A DNA stretch of 64,000 bases from Populus alba. Lineage: Eukaryota; Streptophyta; Magnoliopsida; Malpighiales; Salicaceae. How positions within the stretch are numbered: position 1 is the first letter of the stretch; every line of letters starts with the position of its first letter. This document shows positions 46,824 through 57,545 of the stretch, in pieces. A program made the position numbers and the translations under genes. The notes beneath the pieces were generated by a model. It searched no databases, was not told where the DNA came from, and saw only the letters and a list, made by a program, of their open reading frames with translations. The stretch covers positions 51,244,697-51,308,696 of the forward strand of contig NC_133284.1 of the NCBI RefSeq assembly GCF_005239225.2, read 5' to 3'.

Positions 46824-49031
46824 AGAGTGATATAAAGCTTTTGATAAAAATCAAGCCAATACTTGCTAAATCCACCTTTGCTTGTTCCTCCTGTCCCAGA
46901 AAGGCCATTGATTTTATACCTAACAGTAACCGAAACAACAATGGGATGTGTGCTTGGGCAACATGATGAAACCGGAAGGAAGGAGAGGGCCATTTATTAC
47001 CTAAGCAAGAAGTTCACGGAATATGAGTCTAGGTATAACTGTGATTGAGAAGCTGTGTTGTGCACTAGCATGGGCTACTAAGAGATTACGTCAGTATATG
47101 TTGTATCACACTACATGGTTAATTTTCCAAGTTAGAACCCAAATTAAGGAACATTTGTGAAAAGCCTTATCTATCGAGCCCGAATTGCAAGATGGCAAGT
47201 TCTTTTGGCTGAGTATTGACATAGTATTATATGACAAGGAAAGCCGTGAAAGGGAGTGTTATTGCCCGATCACCTGGCTGACCATGCTATGAAGGATTAT
47301 GAGCCGTTAAAACTTTGACTTTCCCGATGAAGATGTGTTTACAATCGAGGAAGAGAAATCAGATTGGTGGGTTATGTACTTTGATGGTGCCTGTAAATGT
47401 ATGTGGTAACGGAGCGGGGGCAGTGATAATCTCTCCTGATAAGAAAGCAGTATCCGGTTTCAGTTAAGCTGCAGTTCGGGTGCACCAACAACACGGCTGA
47501 GTATTGAAGCTTGCATTTCTTGGTTTAGAGGCTGCCATTAGAGATGAACATAAGAAAGATAGATGTGTATGGAGATTCAATGCTGATCATTTTGCCAAAG
47601 TAAAAGGGAGAATGGCAAACCAAAGAAGAGAAAGTTAAGGCCTTACCAAGAATACCTGTCTAAACTAGCTAAAGAATTTGAGGAAATAGAGTTCACCCAT
47701 CTGGGAAGGGAAGGGAACCAGTTTGCAGATGCTTTGGCCACATTAGCATCTATGGCCAAGATAGACTTTGGGCACAAGGTACAAACCAGTACACATCATA
47801 TCAGAAATGACCCCGCCTCATTGTTGCTCAGTCGAAAAGAGAAATGGATGGAAACCCGTGGTACTATGATCATCAAGAATTTCATCCAAAACCAAGCATA
47901 TCCCATGGGGGCATCCAAAATCAACAAGAAGACCTTGAGAAGGATGGCAATGGATTTTTATCTTGATGGGGAGATTTTGTATAAGAAATCATCTGACGGG
48001 GCTTTGTTTGAGATGTTTGGATGAAATTTGAGGTAAAAAGTACTGGTACGGGAAATCCATGAAGGGATTTGCTCAACTCATGCTAGTGGACATGTGATGG
48101 CCAGGAAGATATAAAGAGCTGGGTACTTCTGGATGACATTAGAGAAGGATTGTATCGATTATGTCCGGAAATGTCATAAGTGCCAAGTATACAGTGACAA
48201 AATCAATGCTCCTCCAGCTCCTCTGTTTAATTTAACATCTCCATGGCCCTTCGCGATGTGGGGAATTGATGTGATCGGACCAGTAAACCCAAAAGCCAGC
48301 AATGGTCATAGGTTTATTCTCGTGGCTATCGACTTACTTCACAAAAATGGGTAGAAGCTGGGTCATTTGCTCATGTGACGCAAAAAGTGGTAAAGAATTT
48401 TATTGAGAGAGATTTGATATGTCGTATGGTCCACCAGAAAAGATTATAACCGATAACGCCAAGAATTTCAACGGCAAGATTGATAATAGTAGCTCTGCAC
48501 TAAATGGAAAAATCAAGCATTCCAATTCTTCGCCATATAGACCAAAGATGAATGGTGCGTAGAAGCTGCTAACAAGAATGTCAAAAAGATTATTCAGAAG
48601 ATGGTAGTCACCTATCGTCCGATTGGCATGAGATGTTGCCATTTGCCCTTCATGCATTATCGCACCACAGTATCGAACCTCAACAGGAGCCACCCCGTAC
48701 ATGTTGGTATATGGAATGGAGGCGGTGATGCCTTTAGAATGTGGAAAATCCCATCATTGAGAGTGTTGTTAGACTCTGGGCTGGAAGAGTTAGAATGGGC
48801 AAAGGTTAGATATGAACAGCTAAATCTGATCAGTGAAAAGAGGATAGCTGCGATCTGTCATCATCAACTCTACCAAAGAAAGGATGGCTAAATCATATGA
48901 AAAGAAGGTTCGATCTCCGAGGATTCCACGAAGGAGATCTTGTACTAAAGAAAATATTACCTTTACCTGGAGAAGATCAGAGTAAATGGGCACCTAACTA
49001 CGAGGGCCTTACGTGGTGAGGAAAGCATTTC
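46372..49031 (+). pseudogene. RT end, RNase H, second RNase H and integrase, copy A (left of the gap)
   Basis: This is the same 2.66 kb as 49532-52191. Recognisable segments are TVTETTMGCVLGQHDE and AIYYLSKKFTEYESRY (RNase H, about 46920-47035), FTHLGREGNQFADALATLASM (second RNase H end, about 47692-47755), CIDYVRKCHKCQVYSDK (integrase finger, about 48145-48200) and GHRFILVAID (about 48304). From about 46800 to the gap the frame is broken every 50-200 bases by single-base insertions or deletions, while substitutions against copy B are almost absent. I read this as uncorrected contig-end sequence rather than a decayed gene. Confidence 0.8.
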
Positions 49032-49531
49032 NNNNNNNNNNNNNNNNNNNNNNNNNNNNNNNNNNNNNNNNNNNNNNNNNNNNNNNNNNNNNNNNNNNNN
49101 NNNNNNNNNNNNNNNNNNNNNNNNNNNNNNNNNNNNNNNNNNNNNNNNNNNNNNNNNNNNNNNNNNNNNNNNNNNNNNNNNNNNNNNNNNNNNNNNNNNN
49201 NNNNNNNNNNNNNNNNNNNNNNNNNNNNNNNNNNNNNNNNNNNNNNNNNNNNNNNNNNNNNNNNNNNNNNNNNNNNNNNNNNNNNNNNNNNNNNNNNNNN
49301 NNNNNNNNNNNNNNNNNNNNNNNNNNNNNNNNNNNNNNNNNNNNNNNNNNNNNNNNNNNNNNNNNNNNNNNNNNNNNNNNNNNNNNNNNNNNNNNNNNNN
49401 NNNNNNNNNNNNNNNNNNNNNNNNNNNNNNNNNNNNNNNNNNNNNNNNNNNNNNNNNNNNNNNNNNNNNNNNNNNNNNNNNNNNNNNNNNNNNNNNNNNN
49501 NNNNNNNNNNNNNNNNNNNNNNNNNNNNNNN
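49032..49531. other. Assembly gap of exactly 500 N
   Basis: Exactly 500 undetermined bases, which suggests a placeholder of arbitrary size. The sequence on its left ends, and the sequence on its right begins, within the same 2.66-kb segment of the Ogre pol gene. Confidence 0.99.
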
Positions 49532-52263
49532 GCTACAAAGTCATGCCATTTGGTTTTAAAGAATGCTGGGGCCATCTTACCAAAGGGCTATGGTGACTTT
49601 GTTCCACGACATGAATGCACAAAGAGATTGAAGTATACGTGGATGACATGGTTGCTAAATCTAAAGAGGGAGAGAATCATGTCCAAATATTGAAGAAATT
49701 ATTTGAAAGATTAAGGAAATATAAGTTGAGGCTTTAACCCAGCAAAGTGTTCATTCGGGGTGAAATCCGGTAAGCTATTGGGGTTTGTGGTGAGTGACAA
49801 AGGGGATAGAAGTGGATCCTGAGAAAGTAAAAGCTATTCAATCTATGCCACCCCCAAGAGTGAGAAGGAGGAGAGGTTTCTTAGGAAGGTTGAATGTAGC
49901 ATAAAAACGCTCGGTTTAATATCCCATTTAACCGTTTAATATCGACTTGTGACCCGATCTTTCGTTTGTTGAGGAAGAAGAACCCATGGAATATGGAATG
50001 AAGAGTGATTATAAAGCTTTTGATAAAATTCAAGCAATACTTTGCTAAAATCCACCTTTGCTTGTTCCTCCCTGTCCCAGAAAGGCCATTGATTTTATAT
50101 TACCTAAACAGTAACCGAAACAACAATGGGATGTGTGCTTGGGCAACATGATGAAACCGGAAGGAAGGAGAGGGCCATTTATTACCTAAGCAAGAAGTTC
50201 ACGGAATATGAGTCTAGGTATACTGTGATTGAGAAGCTGTGTTGTGCACTAGCATGGGCTACTAAGAGATTACGTCAGTATATGTTGTATCACACTACAT
50301 GGTTAATTTCCAAGTTAGACCCATTAAGGTACATTTGTGAAAAGCCTTATCTATCGAGCCGAATTGCAAGATGGCAAGTTCTTTTGGCTGAGTATTGACA
50401 TAGTATATATGACAAGGAAAGCCGTGAAAGGGAAAGTGTTTATTGCGATCACCTGGCTGACCATGCTATGGAAGATATGAGCCGTTAAACTTTGACTTTC
50501 CCGATGAAGATGTGTTTACAATCGAGGAAGAGAAATCAGATTGGTGGGTTATGTACTTTGATGGTGCTGTAAATGTATGTGGTAACGGAGCGGGGGCAGT
50601 GATAATCTCTCCTGATAAGAAGCAGTATCCGGTTTCAGTTAAGCTGCAGTTCGGGTGCACCAACAACACGGCTGAGTATGAAGCTTGCATTCTTGGTTTA
50701 GAGGCTGCATTAGAGATGAACATAAGAAAGATAGATGTGTATGGAGATTCAATGCTGATCATTTGCCAAGTAAAAGGAGAATGGCAAACCAAAGAAGAGA
50801 AGTTAAGGCCTTACCAAGAATACCTGTCTAAACTAGCTAAAGAATTTGAGGAAATAGAGTTCACCCATCTGGGAAGGGAAGGGAACCAGTTTGCAGATGC
50901 TTTGGCCACATTAGCATCTATGGCCAAGATAGACTTTGGGCACAAGGTACAACCAGTACACATCAATATCAGAAATGACCCCGCTCATTGTTGCTCAGTC
51001 GAAAGAGAAATGGATGGAAACCCGTGGTACTATGATATCAAGAATTTCATCCAAAACCAAGCATATCCCATGGGGGCATCCAAAATCAACAAGAAGACCT
51101 TGAGAAGGATGGCAATGGATTTTTATCTTGATGGGGAGATTTTGTATAAGAAATCATCTGACGGGGCTTTGTTGAGATGTTTGGATGAATTTGAGGTAAA
51201 AAGTACGGTACGGGAAATCCATGAAGGGATTTGCTCAACTCATGCTAGTGGACATGTGATGGCCAGGAAGATATAAAGAGCTGGGTACTTCTGGATGACA
51301 TTAGAGAAGGATTGTATCGATTATGTCCGGAAATGTCATAAGTGCCAAGTATACAGTGACAAAAATCAAATGCTCCTCCAGCTCCTCTGTTTAATTTTAA
51401 CATCTCCATGGCCCTTCGCGATGTGGGGAATTTGATGTGATCGGACCAGTAAACCCAAAAGCCAGCAATGGTCATAGGTTTATTCTCGTGGCTATCGACT
51501 ACTTCACAAAATGGGTAGAAGCTGGGTCATTTGCTCATGTGACGCAAAAAGTGGTAAAGAAGTTTATTGAGAGAGATTTGATATGTCGGTATGGTCCACC
51601 AGAAAAGATTATAACCGATAACGCCAAGAATTTCAACGGCAAGATGATAATAGAGCTCTGCACTAAATGGAAAATCAAGCATTCCAATTCTTCGCCATAT
51701 AGACCAAAGATGAATGGTGCGGTAGAAGCTGCTAACAAGAATGTCAAAAAGATTATTCAGAAGATGGTAGTCACCTATCGGGATTGGCATGAGATGTTGC
51801 CATTTGCCCTTCATGCATATCGCACCACAGTTCGAACCTCAACAGGAGCCACCCCGTACATGTTGGTAATATGGAATGGAGGCGGTGATGCCTTTAGAAT
51901 TGGAAAATCCCATCATTGAGAGTGTTGTTAGACTCTGGGCTGGAAAGAGTTAGAAATGGCAAAGGTTAGATATGAACAGCTAAATTGATCAGTGAAAAGA
52001 GGATAGCTGCGATCTGTCATCATCAACTCTACCAAAGAAGGATGGCTAAATCATAATGAAAAAGAAGTTCGATCTCGAGGATTCCACGAAGGAGATCTTG
52101 TACTAAAGAAAATATTACCTTTACCTGGAGAAGATCAGAGTAAATGGGCACCTAACTACGAGGGGCCTTACGTGGTGAGGAAAGCATTCTCAGGAGGAGC
52201 TTTTGCTACTATCTAGAATGGATGGAGAAAGATCTAGTTAGGCCTGGAATTCCGACTCTGTAA
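49532..52263 (+). pseudogene. RT end, RNase H, archaeal-type RNase H and integrase, copy B (right of the gap)
   Basis: The first 600 bases carry many indels, after which long clean frames appear. 50126-50398 encodes the RT-linked RNase H (GCVLGQHDE.., YYLSKKFTEYESRYTVIEKL). 50512-51276 encodes a second, archaeal-type RNase H with YFDGA, NTAEYEA, YGDSMLI and NQFADALA, supplying the D-E-D-D residues; a dual RNase H is characteristic of the Tat lineage. Integrase follows: finger HEGICSTHASGH...CHKC, catalytic D near 51430, D in ITDNAKNF (about 51610-51633) and E in NGAVEAANKN (about 51715-51742), ending near TAA 52261. The remaining single-base indels near 51270-51430 and 51870-52090 may be sequencing errors. 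Confidence 0.85.
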
Positions 52264-52553
52264 AGAAATACTACGCTTGATGTATTTCGTAATTTCCCAG
52301 TCAATAAAATAAATTTTCGGCCATGAATTCTCTTTGTAAAGAGTCCTTTTATATGTATATAACATATGATCTCATAGCATTGAAGTTTTTTGCTTAAAAG
52401 AATTTTTTTTTTGGCATGACTAAGGAAATGACCTCCATCAATTGGAGAAGACCAAATCAAATCTATTTGACATATAATTGCACATCACACTAGGGGGCAA
52501 AAGGTGCACGAAGTGCACATAAGGGTCCATAGTGAACCCAAGCCCAAAAGGGG
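52264..52553 (+). other. Ogre 3' UTR, first part
   Basis: Non-coding sequence after the integrase stop, with CTAGGGGGCAAAAGGTGCACGAAGTGCAC near 52488. It is interrupted by the antisense solo LTR and continues at 55277. The last five bases, AGGGG (52549-52553), are the target duplication. Confidence 0.7.
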
Positions 52554-53559
52554 TGTCACACCCCCCACAAAAATTTTTAAAGAAGGCACGACATCGGTTG
52601 GCGATTTTCGTAGTGTTCTGATGATTTGGTTCTTTTGGAGTCGCCACCTAGTATTTGGTCACTAGGAACCCTAACTGGTCTTTCAGAGATTCTAAGGCAA
52701 GGGACTGGTTGCGTAAAGGGAAGGTACTAGCACCCCTAATACGCCCTACCTGAGGTAAGCTGCTTGGTTGTTTTTGCTCTATAGTCTATGGTTGTTGGTG
52801 TTTTCTAATCCCGTCAACTCGTAAATCGCAAGGAAAAGAGAATAAAAAAAACAAAGAAAATTTCACAATTCTTAAAAAAACAATTACTTTCACGACTCGT
52901 AAACCGTGGAGAAAAAAATTTAATTTTTGAAATTGTTTCTCGATCGCAACCAAAAGCTTCTTTCAAACATGCGCATATGATTTATTTACTCCCGATAATA
53001 TTTTTGGATGTTCGTCCTTTTAAGGATTTCTTCATCCAAAATTAGCGGATGAACAATAACCACAACTTCCCCTCCCAAAATAAGCTTTTTATAGTTTTTG
53101 GAATAATTGGCCAATACCCTTTGGAGTTTTACAAACAGGTTGTAAAATCCACAAATGCAAGAAAATGATTTCTGTTTAAAGAAATCCATGCGAAAACACA
53201 TTTTCAAAAAAAACTTCCAATATTTTTTTTTTATATATAAAAAGAACATTCAAAACATGTTAGTGTATTGGCCGTATGCAACACGCAAGAAAATATATAT
53301 ATTTTTTTTTTGACGAAATCGGGTATTTTTAATACTGAATTTGTATCTCCACAGCATAAAATACAAACTAATATTAAGTCATTTTTAAAAAGATGTACGA
53401 AAAAAAAATCAATAATATTTTTTAAGGAATTTTTAGAATTTTTTTTGAAAGCAAAAAAAAAAAAAAATTATCTTTGAAAATTTCAGGTGTCTCGACTAAA
53501 ATCACATATTTCAAATACTGATTTTATACCTCCATAGTATAAAAAAAAAATACACCCCT

Positions 53560-53595
<36 letters not shown>

Positions 53596-53744
53596 GAAAG
53601 GAAAATCAACATTTTTTTTTTAGATTTTTCAGAATTTTTTATATAAATATTTTATATATATAACATATACACACATATTATTATATATATTAATTATTAA
53701 GGGGCTGGGCCGGCCCAACTAATTGGGCCGGACTTAGCCTCACA

Positions 53745-53866
53745 AGTCATTGGGCCGGTATCGGCCCAAGAAAAGTGACTGGGCCGATCTCGGCCCAAGA
53801 AAAGCGAATGGGCCGATCTCGGCCCAAGAAAGAGAATGGGCCGACCTCGGCCCAAGGAAAAAAATA
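53745..53866 (-). repeat. Tandem GGGCCGATCTCGGCCC palindrome array in the solo LTR
   Basis: Four units of about 30-33 bases each contain TGGGCCG followed by CGGCCCA around a short AT-rich centre, separated by AAGAAAAG-type spacers. The intact Ogre LTR has the same palindrome as dispersed single copies (for example 37926-37945), so this array is a local expansion in the transcribed leader. Confidence 0.85.
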
Positions 53867-54004
53867 ACTTGGTCTGGGCCGGACTCGGCCCAGGCCGCCA
53901 GGTTGGGCCAGAATCCTTCTGGCCCATATACATGCTTCTGGGCCAGAACCCATCTGGCCCAGAAGAGAAAACAGAACGGGGGGAAAGAATTTTCCCCCCC
54001 GTCC

Positions 54005-54033
54005 CCTGCATGCAGAACAATTCTGCATGCAGG
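54005..54033 (-). other. LTR leader hairpin in the antisense solo LTR
   Basis: CCTGCATGCAGAA (54005-54017) and TTCTGCATGCAGG (54021-54033) pair perfectly around 3 bases. The splice-donor-like site CCAGGTACGCTC lies on the minus strand at about 54081-54092, upstream of the hairpin in the LTR direction. Confidence 0.7.
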
Positions 54034-54355
54034 AGACGAAACCTACAACAGAAGAAGAAAACAAAAGTGCAGGGGATAGAGCGTACCTGGCGTGGAGACG
54101 GTAGTTTGCTGGCAGGGCTGCGGTGGCGTGGCTCGTGGACGGCGGCTCCGGGCGGCGTTGCTGCTGTTTCTAACAATGGCTAAAAATTTCTTCCTCCTCC
54201 CCTCTCCTTCGTGTTTTTTTTTTTTTTTAGTGGCTGTTTGTTTCTCGGTTTGGTTTTGGTTTTTTTGGTTTCGGTTTCCTTCTTCTCGGTTTTGTTTCTG
54301 TTCTTCTCTCTCTTTCGGGCCTTTCTTCTCTTCTCCCTCTCTCTTCGGTTCCTCT

Positions 54356-54364
54356 CTATTTATA
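54356..54364 (-). promoter_or_regulatory. TATA box of the antisense solo LTR
   Basis: TATAAATAG on the minus strand, in the same relative LTR position as at 37446. It points against the host Ogre element's transcription. Confidence 0.55.
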
Positions 54365-55281
54365 AGGAAAAAAAAGGACCGGCGTGCCTTTTGTTAGTGC
54401 GCCTTCAATCACGCAACGGCTGGTCGGCCATTGATGCTTTCGGTGGTGGTGGTGGGGGCGAGGAGAGAGAGGCGGGAAGGTTTTCAAATTTTTCATCTTC
54501 TGTTGCTGGTAAAACCGGGGAAAGAAGAAGATGAACAGTGTCGTTCAAAACGACAACCGTTCTAGTCTTCTTTTTTTTTTTTTTTTATATATATGAAACG
54601 GCGTCGTTTTGGATAAAACGCGCCGTTTCATTTAAATGGCCAAACTTCAAAATCAGTCCTTCAAATTCGGTCTCCGCCCCTCTTGTTGGCTGCATTTTTC
54701 ACTTTGGTCCTTGGCCTCTGATTTATGCAATTGAGTCCTCAATTGATTAATAAACTTTCAATTTCTTCAATTAGGCCCCTGAACCGAATAATTGCAGCCC
54801 CTCCATTTACGCGCCTCTTCCAATTTGGTCCCTGGTTTCGGATTTTCTTAATTAAGTCCCTAATTGGCCATTAAACTTCAATATTTTATGCAATTAAGCC
54901 CCTGATTTGACTTAATAAAATCCTAAAAATTATAATTTGGCCCCAGAACTTAAATTTCTTCAATTTAAGCCCAAATTGACTTAAAAATCAATTTTTCTTG
55001 CAATCAAATCCCCTATAAATCCAATATAAAATCAATTAAACCCATAAACATCCAAATTTGGGCTTTCTCTCTTCAAAAATTCAAAATTTCCTTCTCAATA
55101 GGGTTCTCATCCTTCAAGAATATATTGTCAAGAATCCAATCTTTGTAATCTTTATACTCCTTAACCAATTTTCTGACCATTTTCCCGAGCGCTTCTGCTC
55201 TTGTCATTTTTCTAGCCTTCTTTGGCTATTTATTTTATTATTTTTTTTGGCGGGGACCCAAAAATGGGTTACAACAAGGGG

Positions 55282-55589
55282 TATCATAATAAAAACTTCT
55301 AAAAAAGCATCTTTTATAAGATTTGCTAATTGCATTAAAAGTTTCAGTTTTTCATGAACAAAACCATTTTTTTTTTCCTTTAGCACAAAACTCAATGGAG
55401 CAAGAAAGGGCCCCATAGGGAACTAGAGATTCTCTTCACTAAAAGGATATGAAGTATATTTCGGTTCATGAGAAAAGCTTGAAACAAGAGCTCGAAGAGG
55501 TTTACGACGAAAAGGGGACCTATGTGTCCAAGATAGGTAACAAAAACATACATGCATATTGACCATAATACATTGCTTTCAACATTTGT
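55282..55589 (+). other. Ogre 3' UTR, second part
   Basis: Non-coding sequence. GAAAAGGGGACCTATGTGTCC (about 55509) and ATACATGCATATTGACCATAATACATTGC (about 55549) match 19602-19660 in the fragment at 18606, which shows that both derive from the same Ogre family. Confidence 0.7.
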
Positions 55590-56155
55590 CAGATCGGGGT
55601 TTCACCCTCACTTCTTGGGTAGTGTGTTTTCTAACCCTACTTCTTTTCGAGTGCGCCGTTTGAGCCCTCACTTCTTGGGTAGTGTGTTTTCTAACCCTAC
55701 TTCTTTTCGAGTGCGCCGTTTGAGCCCTCACTTCTAGGGTAGTGTGTTTCTAAAACCTACTTCTTTTTCGAGTGCACCGTTTGAGCCCTCACTTCTTGGG
55801 TAGTGTGTTTTCTAACCCTACTTCTTTTCGAGTGCGCCGTTTGAGCCCTCACTTCTTAGGAAGTGTGTTTTCTAACCTTACTTCTTTTCGAGTGCGCCGT
55901 TTGAGCCCTCACTTCTTGGGTAGTGTGTTTTCTAACCCTACTTCTTTTCGAATGCGCCGTTTGAGCCCTCACTTCTTAGGAAGTGTGTTTTCTAACCTTA
56001 CTTCTTTTCAAGTGTGCCGTTTGAGCCCTCACTTCTAGGGTAGTGTGTTTTCTAAACCTACTTCTTTTCGAGTGCACCGTTTGAGCCCTCACTTCTCGGG
56101 TAGTGCGTTTGCTAAACCCTACCTCATTTCGAGTGCGCCTTTGAGCCCTCACCAA
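55590..56155 (+). repeat. 60-bp tandem repeat, about nine units, Ogre 3' UTR
   Basis: Units of TCGAGTGCGCCGTTTGAGCC / CTCACTTCTTGGGTAGTGTG / TTTTCTAACCCTACTTCTT repeat with few changes. TTCTTGGG and TTCTTAGG variants alternate in the middle of the array. The unit also occurs four times at 19694-19925. Confidence 0.95.
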
Positions 56156-57225
56156 CATTTTTCTGGGTAGGTCACCCATTACAATGAGACCACTCTTCCT
56201 TTTCCTTGGGTAGGTCACCCATCACAATTGAGACCATATTTTTTCTGGTAGGTCACCCATAAGAATGAGACCATTCTCCATTTTTTTACCTGGGTAGGTC
56301 ACCCATAATAATGAGGCCATTCTTTCCCCTGGGTAGGTCACCCAAAGAATGAGACCACTCTTCCTTTTTCTGGGTAGGTCACCCATCACAATGAGACCAT
56401 ATTTTTCTGGGTAGGTCACCCATAAGAATGAGACCATTCTCCATTTTTTTACCTGGGTAGGTCACCCATAATAATGAGGCCATTCTTTCCCCTGGGTAGG
56501 TCACCCAAAGAATGAGACACTCTTCCTTTTTCTGGGTAGGGTCACCCATCACAATGAGACCATATTTTTCTGGGTAGGTCACCCATAAGAATGAGACCAT
56601 TCTCCATTTTTTTTACCTGGGTAGGTCACCCATAATAATGAGGCCATTCTTTCCCCTGGGTAGGTCACCCAAAGAATGAGACCACTCTTCCTTTTTCTGG
56701 GTAGGTCACCCATCACAATGAGACCATATTTTTCTGGGTAGGTCACCCATAAGAATGAGACCATTCTCCATTTTTTTTACCTGGGTAGGTCACCCATAAT
56801 AATGAGGCCATTCTTTCCCCTGGGTAGGTCACCCAAAGAATGAGACCACTCTTCCTTTTTCTGGGTAGGTCACCCATCACAATGAGACCATATTTTTCTG
56901 GTAGGTCACCCATAAGAATGAGACCATTCTCCATTTTTTTTTACCTGGGTAGGTCACCCATAATAATGAGGCCATTCTTTCCCCTGGGTAGGTCACCCAA
57001 AGATGAGACCACTCTTCCTTTTTCTGGGTAGGTCACCCATCACAATGAGACCATATTTTTCTAGGTAGGTCACCCATAAGAATGAGACCATTCTCCATTT
57101 TTTTTACCTGGGTAGGTCACCCATAATAATGAGGCCATTCTTTCCCCTGGGTAGGTCACCCAAAGAATGAGACCGCTCTTTCTCTTTTCCACTCGGGCAG
57201 GTCACCCATCATAATGAGACCACAC
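56156..57225 (+). repeat. GGGTAGGTCACCC satellite-like array with 165-bp higher-order units
   Basis: The basic monomer is about 40 bases: CTGGGTAGGTCACCCAT + AA-rich segment + AATGAGACCA + T-rich spacer. Four different monomers (spacers ending ..CATATTTTT, ..CTCCATTTTTTT, ..GGCCATTCTTTCCCC, ..CACTCTTCC) form a higher-order unit of about 165 bases that repeats about six times between 56190 and 57180. Higher-order copies differ mainly by homopolymer length. It is not a CRISPR array: spacers are repeated, not unique, and the context is a plant retrotransposon 3' UTR. Confidence 0.95.
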
Positions 57226-57531
57226 ACACATTTTTTGTATTGGTTATGAGTAAAGGAATCGCCGGATGGGATTCCAGGTTAAAGGAGATCACCAGATGGG
57301 ATCTCGGATGGATTTCCATGATTGATCAAACTAAAGTAAGAATTCAGAGGATCGCTGGATAAGGATCTCGAGATAACTAAGTTTTGATCATAGTTTTTGG
57401 GCTAAGGAGGTTTGTTGTAAAAGACAAAGTTTCAGATCAATTAAGCTTCGAACAGATCAGTTTCGGGAGTTCCGTTTTGGGTTTATCTTTATAACACTTA
57501 CTGCGCAAAACCCATGCTCCGTAAGTATTAT
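57226..57531 (+). other. End of the Ogre 3' UTR
   Basis: Short related phrases such as ATCGCCGGATGGGATTCC, ATCACCAGATGGGATCTCGG and ATCGCTGGATAAGGATCTCG occur three times (57248-57375). The segment ends with ACTTACTGCGC...GTAAGTATTATAAAG before the polypurine tract, matching 480-530 of the left element. Confidence 0.7.
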
Positions 57532-57541
57532 AAAGAGGGGG
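57532..57541 (+). other. Polypurine tract of the Ogre element
   Basis: AAAGAGGGGG lies four bases before the 3' LTR. Confidence 0.85.
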
Positions 57542-57545
57542 CATC

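Larger units (their letters stand above)
52554..55276 (-). mobile_element. Nested antisense solo LTR with AGGGG target duplication
   Basis: On the minus strand it starts at 55276 with TGTTGTAACCCATTTTTGGG and ends at 52554 with GGGGGGTGTGACA. AGGGG flanks both sides (52549-52553 and 55277-55281). 2,723 bases, closely related to the LTRs of the element it sits in. It shows the inverted TATA box (54356-54364), the leader hairpin (54005-54033), the GGGCC palindromes expanded into a short tandem array (53745-53860) and the conserved GGTGGCGACTCC block (inverted at 52637-52648). Open frames such as 53697-54176 are not genes. Confidence 0.95.

Noticed and set aside
46372..52191. A genuine tandem duplication of the pol gene, or two different nested Ogre elements
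   Set aside because: Copies have identical boundaries at a 500-N gap and differ mostly by clustered single-base indels; unmerged contig ends explain this better.
55552..56038. Repetitive open frames translating to repeated RRLSPHFLGSVFSNPTSF text
   Set aside because: They are simply the 60-bp tandem repeat read in a frame without stops; no start context or homologues are evident.
56156..57225. Regular repeats with spacers resembling a CRISPR array
   Set aside because: The spacers are themselves repeated in a four-step order, repeats vary in length, and the context is a plant retrotransposon 3' UTR; it is a higher-order tandem repeat.
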